Assembly: GCA_017506865.1 (NCBI GenBank)
Contig: JAFCMP010000445.1
Coordinates: forward strand, 1,426,001 to 1,490,000
Length of the DNA: 64,000 bases
Direction: 5' to 3'
Source of the DNA: Tribonema minus
Taxonomy: Eukaryota > Sar > Xanthophyceae > Tribonematales > Tribonemataceae
Shown piece after piece: positions 22,301-33,049 of the stretch. Both the position numbers and the translations under genes were made by a program. Every line of letters starts with the position of its first letter. Position 1 is the stretch's first letter. The notes beneath the pieces are model-generated. The model did no database searches. It saw nothing but the letters and a program-made list of their open reading frames with translations, and was not told where the DNA came from.

Positions 22301-23442
22301 AGCCGGCGAAATCATCATCATCGCTGGCAGCGGCGCTCGACTCTCCGCCGCCTGCCGCTGCGGCGGAGGCGGTGCAGGCGGCGCAGCAGCAGCAGCGGCG
22401 CTGGTACCTGGGCATCCAGTCGCAGCGGCCGTGCGGCGACATCATGGCGCTGCTGTACCGCGCGCTGCGCGAGCGCGGCGTCGAGTGGCGAGCGCTGAGC
22501 ACCTACAGCCTCGACTGCCGTGTGTGTCGGTCACCGCAGTTGGCAGCGGAGGCGCAGCAGCGTGGCAGCGGCGGCGATAGCGGCTGTCAGTGCAGTAGCG
22601 GCTGCTTGCAGAGTAGCTTCGCCTGCATGCATGCCCATGGAGCCGGCAGTGTGGATGTGAACATTGACAGCAGCGGTGATGGCGGCAGCAGCAGCAGCAG
22701 CGGCACGAGCAGTGCTGCCACTGACGGCTTGAACTGCGGTCATCATGTCAACGGCAACACGGACGTCGTCGCCAGCCTGCAGCTATACGCGCTGCGGAAG
22801 CACACCTATGTGCTCGACTTCAGGCGCAAGCAGGGGGACCAGTTCGCCTTCATGAGGCTGTGCGGCGGCGTCATGCGCGCGCTGCTTGCCTTTGCGGCCA
22901 GCGGCGATGGCGGCATGAAATTCACCACGGTGACGTCCGCTGCCGCCACCGAAGTTGCTGTTTTAGAGGCTGTGCCAGCTGAGGGAGCGCTGTCACCGAG
23001 CAGTTCGCAGCCGCCGTTGCAGCAGCATTGCTCGGCGCAGCTGCGCAGCGACCAGCAGCAGCAGCCGCCGCAGCAGCAGCGTTCGCTGCCGCAGCAGCGA
23101 CCGGTGGCGCAGCAGCAGCTGCCAGTGCAGCAGCAGCAGCAGCAGCAGCCATTGGCGCCGCAGCAGCGGAAGGAGGCGCCGCCGTACGACAACGTGACTG
23201 TTCAGCAGCAAGCAAATGCTCTGCAGCCAGCGCCATCTGTACAGCCTGGCACTTCAGCAACAACAGCAGCGCCAGCAGCACTGCCAGCAGAGTTAGCAGC
23301 AGCAGCAGTAAGTACCAGAAGCGTGCCTGCACACAAGAGTCCAGAGCCGCGTGCACCTCTGCACTGCGGCGCGATGGACTGTGCGCGGAAGGAGCTGCCC
23401 CGCGCAGCGCTGTACCTCAAGATGAGGAGCGTCTCCGGATAG
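16373..23442 (+). CDS. SNF1/AMPK-alpha family protein kinase
   Basis: Six exons in consistent phase: 16373-16445, 17840-18165, 18693-18854, 19738-19929, 20917-21461 and 22074-23442 (TAG); 888 residues. Glycine loop GVGAWGKV, catalytic Lys38 in VAVK, HRDLK with Asp131, Asn136, DFG at 149-151, activation-loop Thr164 in FLRTCCGT, APE at 173-175, then YAGPEVDVWSAGVVLYALL, a hallmark of this family. Exon 5 holds the ubiquitin-associated-like autoinhibitory domain, with a glutamine tract of about 60 residues (about 318-378) inserted before RVAYELL. Exon 6 carries a KA1-type C-terminus (WYLGIQSQ...PCGDIM about 543, LQLYALRKHTYVLDF about 675) with serine, glycine and glutamine insertions. It is the catalytic subunit of the energy-sensing heterotrimer, activated by phosphorylation of Thr164. 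It is longer than the usual 500-650 residues because of low-complexity insertions. All catalytic residues are present. Confidence 0.92.
19465..19800 (+). repeat. Splice-junction echo: duplicated acceptor plus start of kinase exon 4
   Basis: The segment 19560-19618 repeats the first 59 bp of exon 4 (DVW(N/S)AGVVLYALLCHQLPF) together with its intron 3' end (GCTTCT...CTAGGA(G/A)TGCTCAT...CATCACT); the true exon starts at 19738, 178 bp later. The upstream copy has an AG acceptor but diverges after CCCTTCAA and opens into intron sequence without a donor at the right place. It could act as a decoy acceptor or poison exon. Confidence 0.85.
19897..20235 (+). repeat. Splice-junction echo: kinase exon 4 end plus donor, four copies
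   Basis: The last 33 bp of exon 4 and its donor (CAGCGCATGCT(G/C)A, GTGGACCC(C/T)ATG(C/A)GG, then GTACGCG) occur at about 19897, 19986, 20110 and 20190. Between them lie variable spacers containing GTGAACTC(C/G)T and TGATGAAGTT. All four keep an intact GTACGCG donor. The first copy is contiguous with the exon and gives the frame. Confidence 0.9.
20881..20900 (+). repeat. Poly-C tract (20 C) upstream of a splice acceptor
   Basis: An uninterrupted run of 20 cytosines ends 16 nt before the acceptor of kinase exon 5 (exon starts 20917). Similar all-C tracts precede several other acceptors in the window, so it probably serves as the polypyrimidine tract. Confidence 0.8.
21112..21300 (+). repeat. 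CAG/CCG/CGG codon repeat encoding poly-Gln in the kinase
   Basis: Imperfect CAG repeat interrupted by CCG, CCA and CGG triplets, in the reading frame of the kinase as Gln with Pro and Arg interruptions. Antisense poly-Ala and poly-Cys ORFs over it are shadows. Confidence 0.9.
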
Positions 23443-24559
23443 TCACGCATGGCGTTGGCGCATACATCACACGGCTGAGGCCGCTGACGCGTGGCGCACT
23501 ATGAGTGCGACAACGCAGTCGACGTGTGTGCAAGTCACAACAAAGTCCATCAGATTGCCACATTTTGTGCAAAGGGGGTTGTGTTTGGCTAGTGTTTGGC
23601 GCTGCGACAGCTGGCTTCATTCTGAAGCTCGCGTGAAGCAGCTGTGCATTTGTGAGTTTACGGTTTAGGACCTGTATATATGTGTGTGAGCGTCGACAAT
23701 CGATAGCAGCTGTGCATTTGTTTGCACACTAATCGGTGCGAGTTCGAACCTTGCACTGAAAGGCGTAACGCCGACCACAACATGTCTGCGACGGCCTGCG
23801 CAGTGTTCTGTACACATTACACACACGTTTGTGTGTTTGTTTGTGTCACTTACTTTTGCAATGTACAGCACAAGTAGCCTACAAGTGGCATCTGCAAGTG
23901 GACCATAAGGTGCTTCAGGTCAGAGTGTGTTTTCACAATAGCAACCTAGTTCAATTGCTGGCTGCACTTTCTATGGCACTTGTCGCTTGTTGCACATCTT
24001 TTGTGAAGTGCTGCCTTTGCAAATGTACGCCACCATGCTCGCTGCTATAATGCATGCAGCACACTGTGTCATGATGCTATACAAATGGCTATGCTTGCGG
24101 TACATGGCAATGAAACAAACGCGCATGTGTGGATGCAAGATCCGCCTGCGTGCATGTCCTACTAGTACCAACCAATTGATGAACGAATATAAACGAGGGA
24201 GTAACTGGGCGTTTACACGCCCTGGGCAAGAATTGTCGGAATACAAGATACTTGCGCTTTTAAAAGTACACCATGTAGTGTATACAGACTTTCGCATTCC
24301 TAGGCAAGAAAACCCTGCAGGCCGCAAGTTCATGTGAAAGAGTAGCGTTCACGTTCATGATCTCGTTTCGGCGTAACTGTGAGCAGCTCGACAAGAGAGT
24401 TCCAGTTGCTTTCTGTGCGTTGCTGGACACGGTGCGGGGGATGTGACGCGTTCGTCGATGAGGCACTGCGGCGTGAGCCACACAGTGCACGTCTGGCAGC
24501 GACGACAGAGAGCGCGCGGGCGGCAGGGAAACAACTTGCACACAGCCACCAGGAGGAGG
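23443..24559. other. Intergenic between the kinase and the 24.56-kb gene; nothing supported
   Basis: No gene recognised. A tRNA T-arm-like hairpin (GTTCGAAC loop) near 23737-23757 lacks the rest of a tRNA and was rejected. The last 300 bp are GC-richer and form the 5' flank of the next gene. Confidence 0.4.
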
Positions 24560-24886
24560 ATGGTGGTGAGAGGAGACGAGGAGTGGGTCACGCTGGACAT
24601 GAAGCTGCTGAACTGGCGGTACATGAACCACAAGCAAGCAGTCAGGACGTCCACTCACGTGTTCACCATCAGGCGGCTCCTAGCGGAGAGGCACGGCAAC
24701 GTCAAAGACCTTGTCATTTGCCACACCGCATTCACGCAAGCGAACGAAATGGCGGACGAGATGAAGACGCTGGCGGAGTATAGCATCAAGGGCAAGAGAA
24801 AGGACGAGGAACCGCTCTCCATTATCATCTTTTACGATTTCAGGCCGAACAACACAGACGCCCTCCTGTTGGCGTCATTCGATTGA
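24560..24886 (+). CDS. Uncharacterised small protein, probably last or only exon
   Basis: 108 codons from the ATG at 24560 (MVVRGDEEWVTLDMK) to TGA at 24884-24886; the frame remains open upstream to an ATG at 24443, but that extension is arginine-rich and looks like UTR or intron. The core has well-formed hydrophobic spacing: TLDMKLLNW, THVFTIRRLLAERHGNVKDL, an FTQANEMADEMKTLAEY helix, and SIIIFYDFRP near the end, which suggests a compact alpha/beta (possibly ubiquitin-like) fold. I do not recognise the family. Composition and GC content match the other genes here, so I regard it as real. An upstream exon cannot be excluded because an AG acceptor lies just before the ATG. Confidence 0.55.
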   Translation: MVVRGDEEWVTLDMKLLNWRYMNHKQAVRTSTHVFTIRRLLAERHGNVKDLVICHTAFTQANEMADEMKTLAEYSIKGKRKDEEPLSIIIFYDFRPNNTDALLLASFD

Positions 24887-25307
24887 GGTGATGGCAGTAC
24901 ATAGCGACGGCTCGTGTGCTAGGAACGACGAGCCATTGGCCAAGGTATTCCCTGACTCAGAGAGCACAATACAGCATACTTGATGCTCCTAGAGCAGCAC
25001 AACAATGAAAGGCGCACTTGCGCGTCACGCTTCACAGAGGCACCACACAGCTTGAGCAGTTTGTGATGTGCATGAATGTACGTTGTCCATCGAGTCGCAA
25101 GCCAGGATTTGCTTCTGGCGTGGTCTCTCTTTAAACGCAGTTTGTCAAAAGCAGTGAGGGTCCATCACCTAAACGTGGCATTGAACGGAACTAGCAGCAA
25201 GCAGCAACACTTTGAACAGCTGGACCACACCAGCTGCACGCAATGACGGCAGACTTCACTTGCCAACTATTAGCATGTAGTATATAGAGTGGTTGCAAGT
25301 CCATGGA

Positions 25308-25375
25308 CATCTACCATCTGGGCTTTTTCATGCCCCAAGCATCTACCATCTGGGCTTTTTCATGCCCAAAGCGGG
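25308..25375. repeat. Tandem pair of about 35 bp
   Basis: Two adjacent copies of a unit containing CATCTACCATCTGGGC and TTTTTCATGCCC, differing by about one base, shortly before an AATAAA signal-like string at 25378-25385. Confidence 0.8.
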
Positions 25376-26404
25376 AATCAATAAAAAATGCATAGTGTAC
25401 ATAAATGCAAAGACCAAGTGCGGACCATCTCAAGAGCTCAGTTGTTAGCCACTGCACTGTACTGATATTGTCAACACCGGTGCGGAGACAGGCTGCACCG
25501 GCCGACGTTCAAATTTGCACAGTCAAGCCATCACTGAACGCGTTGTTCCATTTGCCAATGCATTGCCTGTGTACACTGCTGCTGCGAGCCCTGCACGCTC
25601 CTGTCAGCTCTGTATCTGCTAACAGCTGCATGTCCACAGCTACTCTCGCAGTGGTAGCGTGTTACTGAGCCTGAAAAAATGTGTCGGCACGCTAATTCAA
25701 TAACCTGAGAGATCCGATAGCTGAAAATCTCCGATTCGCTGCTACACGATTTGCAACACCACCGATGAGAGTTGAGTGTTTTCATGCATTCCATATGAAT
25801 GAATTGTTTGGCAGCCCATAGCTCAAGGGCTCAAACACATGGTATTGACCACCTGCAACTGGTCAGAGGCTCATGGTGGTTGTCATACCATGTCAGCGCA
25901 CTGCGCGGCACTCAGACGCTCACCGCACATGAGGCGCATGCAAAGCCGAACCGTCACCCTGCGCATTGCAGCACTATGCCAGCGTGGGGCCTTGGAGATG
26001 AAATGACACCGATGAGTGCACCATCGTACATGCTCGCGCGCATGGCAGACTTGTGCACGCGTTTGTGTCCGTCATCCTACCCACCCGAACGGCACTTGGG
26101 TAACTGGGGTGGAAAACCAGCTGCTAGCTGTCTTGCCTGTACTATGGTGCCCTCCTGATTTCTGCGCTACCAGCGTAGCATATTGCCGTCGGTCTTCGTA
26201 CATGCGTACAGGTCGCACCATGATGCATTCCTCGATGAGAACCGGTTGACACGCCAGGTCTTCATTGTATGCATGGTTGTACCACAGGTGCTCGTTGCAA
26301 TTGTGCGCCTCTAAGTTTTGTCAATGCAACTTATTTTGGTGTTACTGACCATACCAATTGTGTACTTTTATTAATTTCGCTTCGCAAGGGGCGCGAAAAG
26401 CCCT

Positions 26405-26600
26405 CTCTTGTGTACTTTTTATTAATTCTCGCTCAGGGCGCGAAAAAGCCCAGATGATTGGCATCTAGCTGTACGGAATGTACATGCCGTATGACAGTCT
26501 GAGTACTTTTTGTTAATTCTCGCTCAGGGCGCGAAAAAGCCCAGATGATTGGCATCTAGCTGTAAGGAATCTACAGGTCGTATGACAGTCTGAAAGTGTG
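26405..26600. repeat. Tandem pair with a 91-bp period
   Basis: Two copies of a unit containing TAATTCTCGCTCAGGGCG, CCCAGATGATTGGCATCT and CGTATGACAGTCTGA; CAGATGATTGG starts at 26451 and 26542. A third, diverged start (TAATTTCGCTTCGCAAGG) lies at 26371. Related fragments at 56690-56715 and 56872-56902 show that the family is dispersed. Confidence 0.75.
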
Positions 26601-27824
26601 GTAACGACAACCACTCAAACGCCGCTGCCGCCAAATGGCATCTCGGGATCCTCCCCTACGTCCTCCTCCATGTGCCCCCCCAACTGTGTACTCATGGACT
26701 TGAACCACAACTCCCAGGTCACCCTCGAACATGTTGATGCAGTCTTGCATTCTGTAGTTTGATGGGCCATAAAAGCCATGACCTGGCATAATGGTGGCCA
26801 TTCACCCTGCAGATACCAGGCATCAAGAGAGGGGCATTTCCTCCAGAAATGAATTCTCTGGAATCGGTGGTGTTCATAAGTAGGGGGGGGGAAATAGGGC
26901 TTTCCAACCAATTCCAATTTTTGTGCCTCTCGTTTCCTCGTGTTTCAGAAGGTGCGACACAAAAACAAGAATTGGTAGGAGGGCCACAACTAGGGTTCTC
27001 CTTCCAGTGTGCTGGCGCATAGAAAAATCGAGCCGCAGGGCAGCATACCAGCTGAGTGACACTTAGTGAGGCCGCGTAAGGCAAAGGAGCAACGTATTGT
27101 AAGTAGCCCAGCCTGCCAACGCTCACCGGCAGCTTCATGGCGCGAGCAAGCAGCAAAAGCAGCCAGCGTTGGAAGTTCTGCGCTTTTTTCTGAGGCCGAA
27201 TCCTGTTATTGCTTGCGCCACGGTGCTTGCCAGCGCGCCGTGAATAGCAGCTGACAGTCCACGATACATAGCATCAATTCGTCTCATTACGAGTGCAACG
27301 CGCGCTGTGTCGACATCGTTTTGTCGTGCTTTCTTGAGGTTGTTGCAACAGGCGCCCTCAACAACAAGCGTACAGCAGCTGCAACACACAGCGAGAGCAT
27401 GCACGTTGCAGCTGGTGTTGTTGACTGGCTATAATAGGATACATTTGACATGGTGTGCGCCAATCATATGTGCGTGTGTGGCAACGCGTCGAGCAATTGC
27501 ATCTTGCAGAAAGCATTCAGCCACACCAAAAATGCATTTTCAGCCGCCGTACACCGCGCGAGCCGGTGGCATGAAGCAGACGATATCGTGGGACACTATA
27601 CGACAGTAGCAACCTGTACTAAGGCCACGGGCATGCGTGTGTGGTGTGTGCGCGCCGGTGGGGGGGTGGGGGGGCCCCCCCACCGATTCCTGACAAGAGT
27701 TAAAAAAATAACCACAAGAAAGTTTGAAACCGTTGACTCTGAAACCGTTCGACGGAAAAAAGTCAATAAAATAAAATCAACCCTGTATTACCGTACACAT
27801 ATAGCCACAGGCTGTACTGTAGCC

Positions 27825-30026
27825 ATGGAAGACCAGCGTTCGGATACAGACGAGAGCTCACATGACGACGGCCTCTCATACGTTGGCTCTGCAGCAGCTG
27901 AAAACGCTTGGTGTAGGACTCCATCAGAGAGTGAGGATGAGAACTTGAGCCACGAGCGTCATGTGCTGGATGTTTTTGAACTAAAGACTATATATATTCT
28001 ATAGTTCAGTTTTGAGGGCGCGGCATGCTTGCCTGGTGCGGACAAGAATGTGGTTGTCCCCCGAGTTCACGTCACGGTCAGCCACATGCACCGGTGAGTC
28101 GCTACGATATGTGTTCCTCTGAGTTGCGCTTGCGTTGCAAAGCCGAACCTGATGTTGGGTGAGGGGGCGTTCCATGTAACGCCGGCGAGCAGATCGTTCG
28201 CCTCTTGATAATCCGGTATCGACACTGAGTAAAATGGCAGCATTACTGCGGCGTGGTGAGCTACAGCGTACGCCTGCAGAAACAGTGCTGCATGCATGTA
28301 GCAAGACACGACATATTCATACTGTATTTGACCATCAACATCACTATCAGAATGCACTTACTGTGCCCACAGAGACTGTGGCTCATGCTGCACGGAGCAG
28401 ACGTGACACATCGCATTGTGCACGCAGCTGATGTGAGTTTGTGGTCATCTGTCGCTGTAATGTACATGTTGGCGCTTGCCAGAGCTGGCAGACATCGCAG
28501 CAGACCTGCCTGCCACACTGGCGGAGCTCACAAGCATGGAGGAGGCTTTGAAGCACCATCACGGCGCGGATCCACCCCTGCAAGGGCTCTCAAACACCGA
28601 GGAAGCCGTTGCCAAGTCCACGCTGCAGGCCCATGCCATCGAACATGAAATGGAGGTGGTCAGCGGCGCAGCGCCGCCCGCAAAGTGCGCCGCCGCCGCG
28701 CTCGCGACAGCGCAGGCCACGGCGCTGGCCAGCTGGGACCTCCTGACCCACATCTTCTCCTACAAGGAGTTTGACGACTGGTTCTTCACGGCGCCGGTGA
28801 GCCGGCTCGTGCGCGCGGCGTACACCGTCGCCGTCATCGGGCGCGCCACAGACGACTCCGAGAGCTGGAGCGGCGTCACGTGGGTGTGCAGGACGCGCCA
28901 CGCGCAGGCGCTGCGCGGCCCCGCGCGCCTCGACGCAGCGCTGCTCAGCGGCGACTTTGCGCGCGCCGTGAGGGGCGGCGATTGCGACACGAGCGCGGCG
29001 AGCTACGCCGCGGGCGCCTCCGGCTCACCCGCGCTGGCGCGGCGCTTCGCGGCGCGGGGCGGGGGGGTCAACGGCCACGCGCTGCGCGGCGCCGCGCGCG
29101 CGTGCGACGCCGCGCTGCTGGAGGCCCTGCACGCGCTGGTGCGCGCGCGCGGGCGCGGCGTCACGCGCGACACCTGGTGCGTCGTGGGGGTCACGCTCGC
29201 GGAGCGCGGCGACGGCGGGGGCGCGCTGACGTGGCTGTCCCGGCAGGTGCGCCTGACGGCGGCGCGGCGGTGGCCGCGCGGCTACTCCCTGGCGCTGTGC
29301 CAGCACGCCGCAGCCCTCCGGCACCTGCAGACCCTGCAGTTCCTGCTGGCCACCGAGGAGGCGCTGTTCGGCCCCCTGGAAGCCCCTCCGCCAGCGCCTG
29401 CGATACTATTCAGCGACACCGGCGACCTCCTCCGCTAAGACGACCAGGCCCTTGACCTGGTTGAGGCGGCCGTGTGGGGCGGCGACGCCGCCACCGTCCA
29501 GTGGGTCCTCGAGAACACGCCGCGCGCAGCGCTCTCGGAGCGCGCGATGGAGATCGCAGCCTACCGCGGCCATCTGCCCCTGCTCAAGTGGCTGCGGGGC
29601 AAGCGGTGCCCCTGCAACGAGGGCGCCATATGCGCCAAGGTGGCGGGCCGCGACGGCACGCGCTGCACGCAGCGCGTCCTGCAGTGGATGCGGGCCTGCG
29701 GGTGGGGGGACTGGAGTGTCGCCGCCACGACGGCCATGCTGCGCGCCGCGCTGTCGCTCAGGCACTCTCGCGCCTCCGTCCGGTTTGGCATGGCGGAGCA
29801 CCTGCTGCGCGAAGGGGCTCAGTGGCCCATGACCCTCCACGACCTCGTACTGCATGAGGTCCTGAGGTGTAGATCGCCCGCGGAGGCGGTGGTGTGGGCA
29901 TTCGAGCACGGCTGCCCGTGGGGGGACTGGGGCAGTCAGCAGTGTCTCTTGCTGGGCGGTTTCAGTGGCGCAGCGCTGGAGCTGCTGCACGAGGGCGGGT
30001 GCCCGTGCTGGTGCGCCCGTGACTGA
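27825..30026 (+). CDS. F-box-like/ankyrin-repeat protein, paralogue A
   Basis: Main exons 28483-29360 and 29448-30026 (TGA). A coiled-coil-like start (LADIAADL...LAELTSMEEAL) is followed by an F-box-like helix pair (LLTHIFSYKEFDDWFF...VSRLVRAAY), then degenerate ankyrin repeats of the algal type (AAVWGGDAATVQWVL, AAYRGHLPLLKWLRG, AEHLLREGAQWP, AFEHGCPWGDW). A likely first exon begins at the ATG at 27825 (Kozak GCCATGG; MEDQRSDTDESS, acidic, then SHERHVL) and resembles exon 1 of paralogue B, but the connecting donor was not found. Homology with B places an intron at 29361-29447. Its donor is GCGCTG rather than GT; if it is retained, an in-frame TAA at 29436 truncates the protein. Function is probably protein binding, perhaps a ubiquitin-ligase adaptor. 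Confidence 0.7.
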
Positions 30027-31686
30027 GCAGCTGCAGGGCTGTCTGTAGCCACATGTGGAAGCTGTGACACGTGTCATCAGAATCTCGAAAATGGTTCAAC
30101 AAATGCTTTGTAAAGTGCCTGTGCTTTGCAGTGATATTAGGAGCGCACCGGATGTTTGCAATTGACTTTTGCGCTGCCGCATTTGTGGCAACTGCTTGAA
30201 GCATCGGATCTGTAGACGTCCAGCAGTACCTGCCAATGCTGGCCCCAGTACACATTGCTCATCCTGTTCGAGATGTTGCCTAAACGCGCACTCATAGCAC
30301 ACATTGTCCGTACTTGCCTTCGGCTTTACGGCTAGCCGGCTGCATGTTGAGCGACAAGGCCTAGAGGGAGATATAGGGCTAGGCTTAAAGAACCCTCACC
30401 TTCCTTTATTGAGCGCGCGTGTGGGACTGAGCCCTGCCATCCATGTGCATGGTTGCACTGATGCGCTCTGATTCAAGTCTGTAGTTGACGTTGCTGTGAG
30501 GCGCTGGCTGAATTGGACTGTGCTGTATGCAGGATTATCACATCGGTGAGTTGTGATGTCCGTGTAGGACACACAAGGTGGTGATCGCAAGACGGCAAGG
30601 TCGGAGAGCACCTACAACACCACACAATGATCCCAAGGCAGAGAACCACGCCCTGACAATATTGTATGCTTCTTCAAATGCGGCCTTTTGCAAGCAATTG
30701 TTTTTCTTAAGAGCATCTGGCAGGAGCATCAGTTCTGAAACCTTGAAAGTGTCTCAATGTGCTTTGACTATCACTTTCCATTGACATCGCCAAATGGCAG
30801 TTCCCCCCCCTCTAAGTTCTCTGCCCCCCCCCCTGCACTCCGCAATGTGCGTCACAACACGCAAAGAGTACGCCATGTGGAGCCATGCCGTCGTATGCGC
30901 GCCAGTGCTATGCCTTGTAAGAGATGACTGGCACACGCTTTGCACGGGCATCAGGAGCCGCATGCCCTGCATATTTCATGGGGTTTCCGCCCTTAAGCGG
31001 AAGTGAACAGAGTAACAAGATAGAAAAGTGCAATGCGCATGCGGCGCCACACGAGCTTCAACGGCCAGTTGCACAGTGTTGAACACTGCAACTACTTCAA
31101 GTAGGTAAGTTGCATGTGATGACTATGCCCTGGCAATTGGCATTGGCGTTTGCAGGTACATCTCCACACGCGTCATCTACTGCAGTGGCTTCATGATCAC
31201 GTTGCCCTTGCATTGCGCATTGATGGCCCTTGTCTGCCATTGTACACCGTGTTGCTTTCTATAGCATTATCATTCCTGCTGCGCTGAACAACGCACCGTA
31301 CCTTGCCCATTCAACCCACACACCACACCACACAGCACAGCGAAGATTGAGCCCAGGCGACACAAGCGCACGCTCCGCGCACAAGTTCTGTTTACTGTAT
31401 GTGCCACATACACGCCAGCGCCGCTGAGACGTGCAGCAGGGGGGCGTGCAAGCGGGCGCCCCCCCTGCGCACTTGAATCGGACGCAGCCAACTGCACAAT
31501 AACAGCAAAGCAATTCTGCAGGCAGCAGCGCTCAACCGTGGCGCCGAGCACTGCTGCCACTCCCCCCCCTGTCCCCCTCGCCACACAAGCAGGGGATTTT
31601 GCAGGGGACCTCGCCATGGAGCCTTGGAAGCGGCGGCGTGGAGCGTCGCCCTGGAGGGGCGCAGCGCACCACCACGCATACCTACC
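30027..31686. other. Intergenic; no gene supported
   Basis: ORFs in this stretch are short and of random composition. C-rich tracts occur at 30804-30833. The last 250 bp (31440-31686) are GC-rich and could be the 3' UTR of the minus-strand PP6 subunit gene that ends at 31687. Confidence 0.4.
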
Positions 31687-33009
31687 CTACCGCTGCTCCT
31701 CCCCTCCCTCACCGCCGCCCTCGCCGCCGCCGTCACCATCACCGTCGCCGCCATCCTGCATCGGCAATGCCGCCGGCGCATCCCGCGGCGACGCCGCGAA
31801 AGCGTCCGGCGGCGACGGCCACGCGTCCGACGGCGACAGCGCTCCGAACCCCGCGCCGAAGGGCGTCGGCGCAAACTCCGTTGGCGGCGGCAGCGGCGGC
31901 GGCGCGCCGAAGGGGTCGTCGAGCGCGTCCGCGAGCAGCGTCTTGAACGCCGCCGCGTCGCCCGCGCGCGGCGGCGACCCGAACGCCGCGTCAAAGTCCG
32001 CGAACGCCTCCATCGGCGGCGCCGCGGCGGCAGCGGCGCCAAAGTCGGCAAAGTTCGCCCAGCCGGTGCCGCCGCCGTCGCCGCCGCCGCTGTCAAAGAC
32101 GCCGCGGCCGCTGCCCCAGTCGACGGCGCCGCCGGCGTCCGGCGGCGGCGGCGCCGCCGCATCGCTGCCGCCGCCGCCGCCAAACCCAAACACGCGCGCC
32201 GCGTCATCGGGCGACGCCATGACAAGCCCGCCGCCGCCGCCGCCAGCGCTCAGTGACTCCTTGGCGGCCTCCGCAAACTGGTCGATCATGGCGGTGAGGT
32301 CGAAGTGGCCATCGTCGAAATCGGCGGCGCCGGCGAGCGGCGCGCCCGCGTCGCGCACCGGCACCGCAAAGCCGCCGATGGGCGTCGCCTGCACGCTGAG
32401 CGCGCGCGCGAGGGTGGTGCCGACGTACGCGTCCCACCACGCCGCGCACGCGTCGCGCCGCACGAGCTCGCGCAGCAGCGCTCCGCCCTTCAGCGCCGCC
32501 GCCGCCGCAGGCGCTGCCGCCGCCGCCGCCGAGTCTGCCGCCGTTTCGCCGTTGTTGCCGCAATCGTCGTCGTCGCCTTTGTGGTCTGGTGCTGCGGGTG
32601 TGTCGCTGAGCGTTGCTGCTGCTGCGTCGTACGCCGCCGCGTCCAGCAGGCGCGCCAGCTCTTCGCTGATCTGCGCGGCACGCGCGGGAGAATGCGGGGG
32701 GCGCGTGGTGTGCGGTGTCAACAGGGTGTAGCATGGACAACTACCGCAGTTGGGTCTGCTGTTCACCTCTCTGGGGGATCGAGGGGAGCGCCGAATGCCG
32801 TTGCGAGCGCACGAGGAGGGGTGGGCACTGGCAGCAGCTGCGGCGGCGATTGACGCGTGCGTGTGGTCACGCACACACTCATTGACCCATGCAGCGTACT
32901 ACTCCGAGTCGACGAAGGAAGTGTATATAAATCAGACATCATCCAGTCACTTCAGAGAAAACGTCAACAGCGAGCGGCGCGCGCACCATGCTCAGCAAAC
33001 ACACGCGCC

Positions 33010-33049
<40 letters not shown>

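Larger units (their letters stand above)
24887..27824. other. Long intergenic region with short tandem repeats; no confident gene
   Basis: Only repeats are firm (25308-25375 and 26405-26600, listed separately). Minus-strand ORFs at 26571-27156 have unremarkable composition and no recognisable motif. A G7/G7/C7 near-palindrome lies at 27659-27681. The 60 bp before 27825 are AT-rich, as in a core promoter. Confidence 0.4.

Noticed and set aside
23730..23760. tRNA gene suggested by a T-arm-like hairpin with loop TTCGAAC
   Set aside because: No acceptor stem, D-arm/A-box or anticodon arm can be placed at the right distance upstream.
31538..32731. 397-codon plus-strand ORF
   Set aside because: It is the antisense shadow of the GC-rich last exon of the PP6 subunit; composition is Ser/Pro/Ala only.
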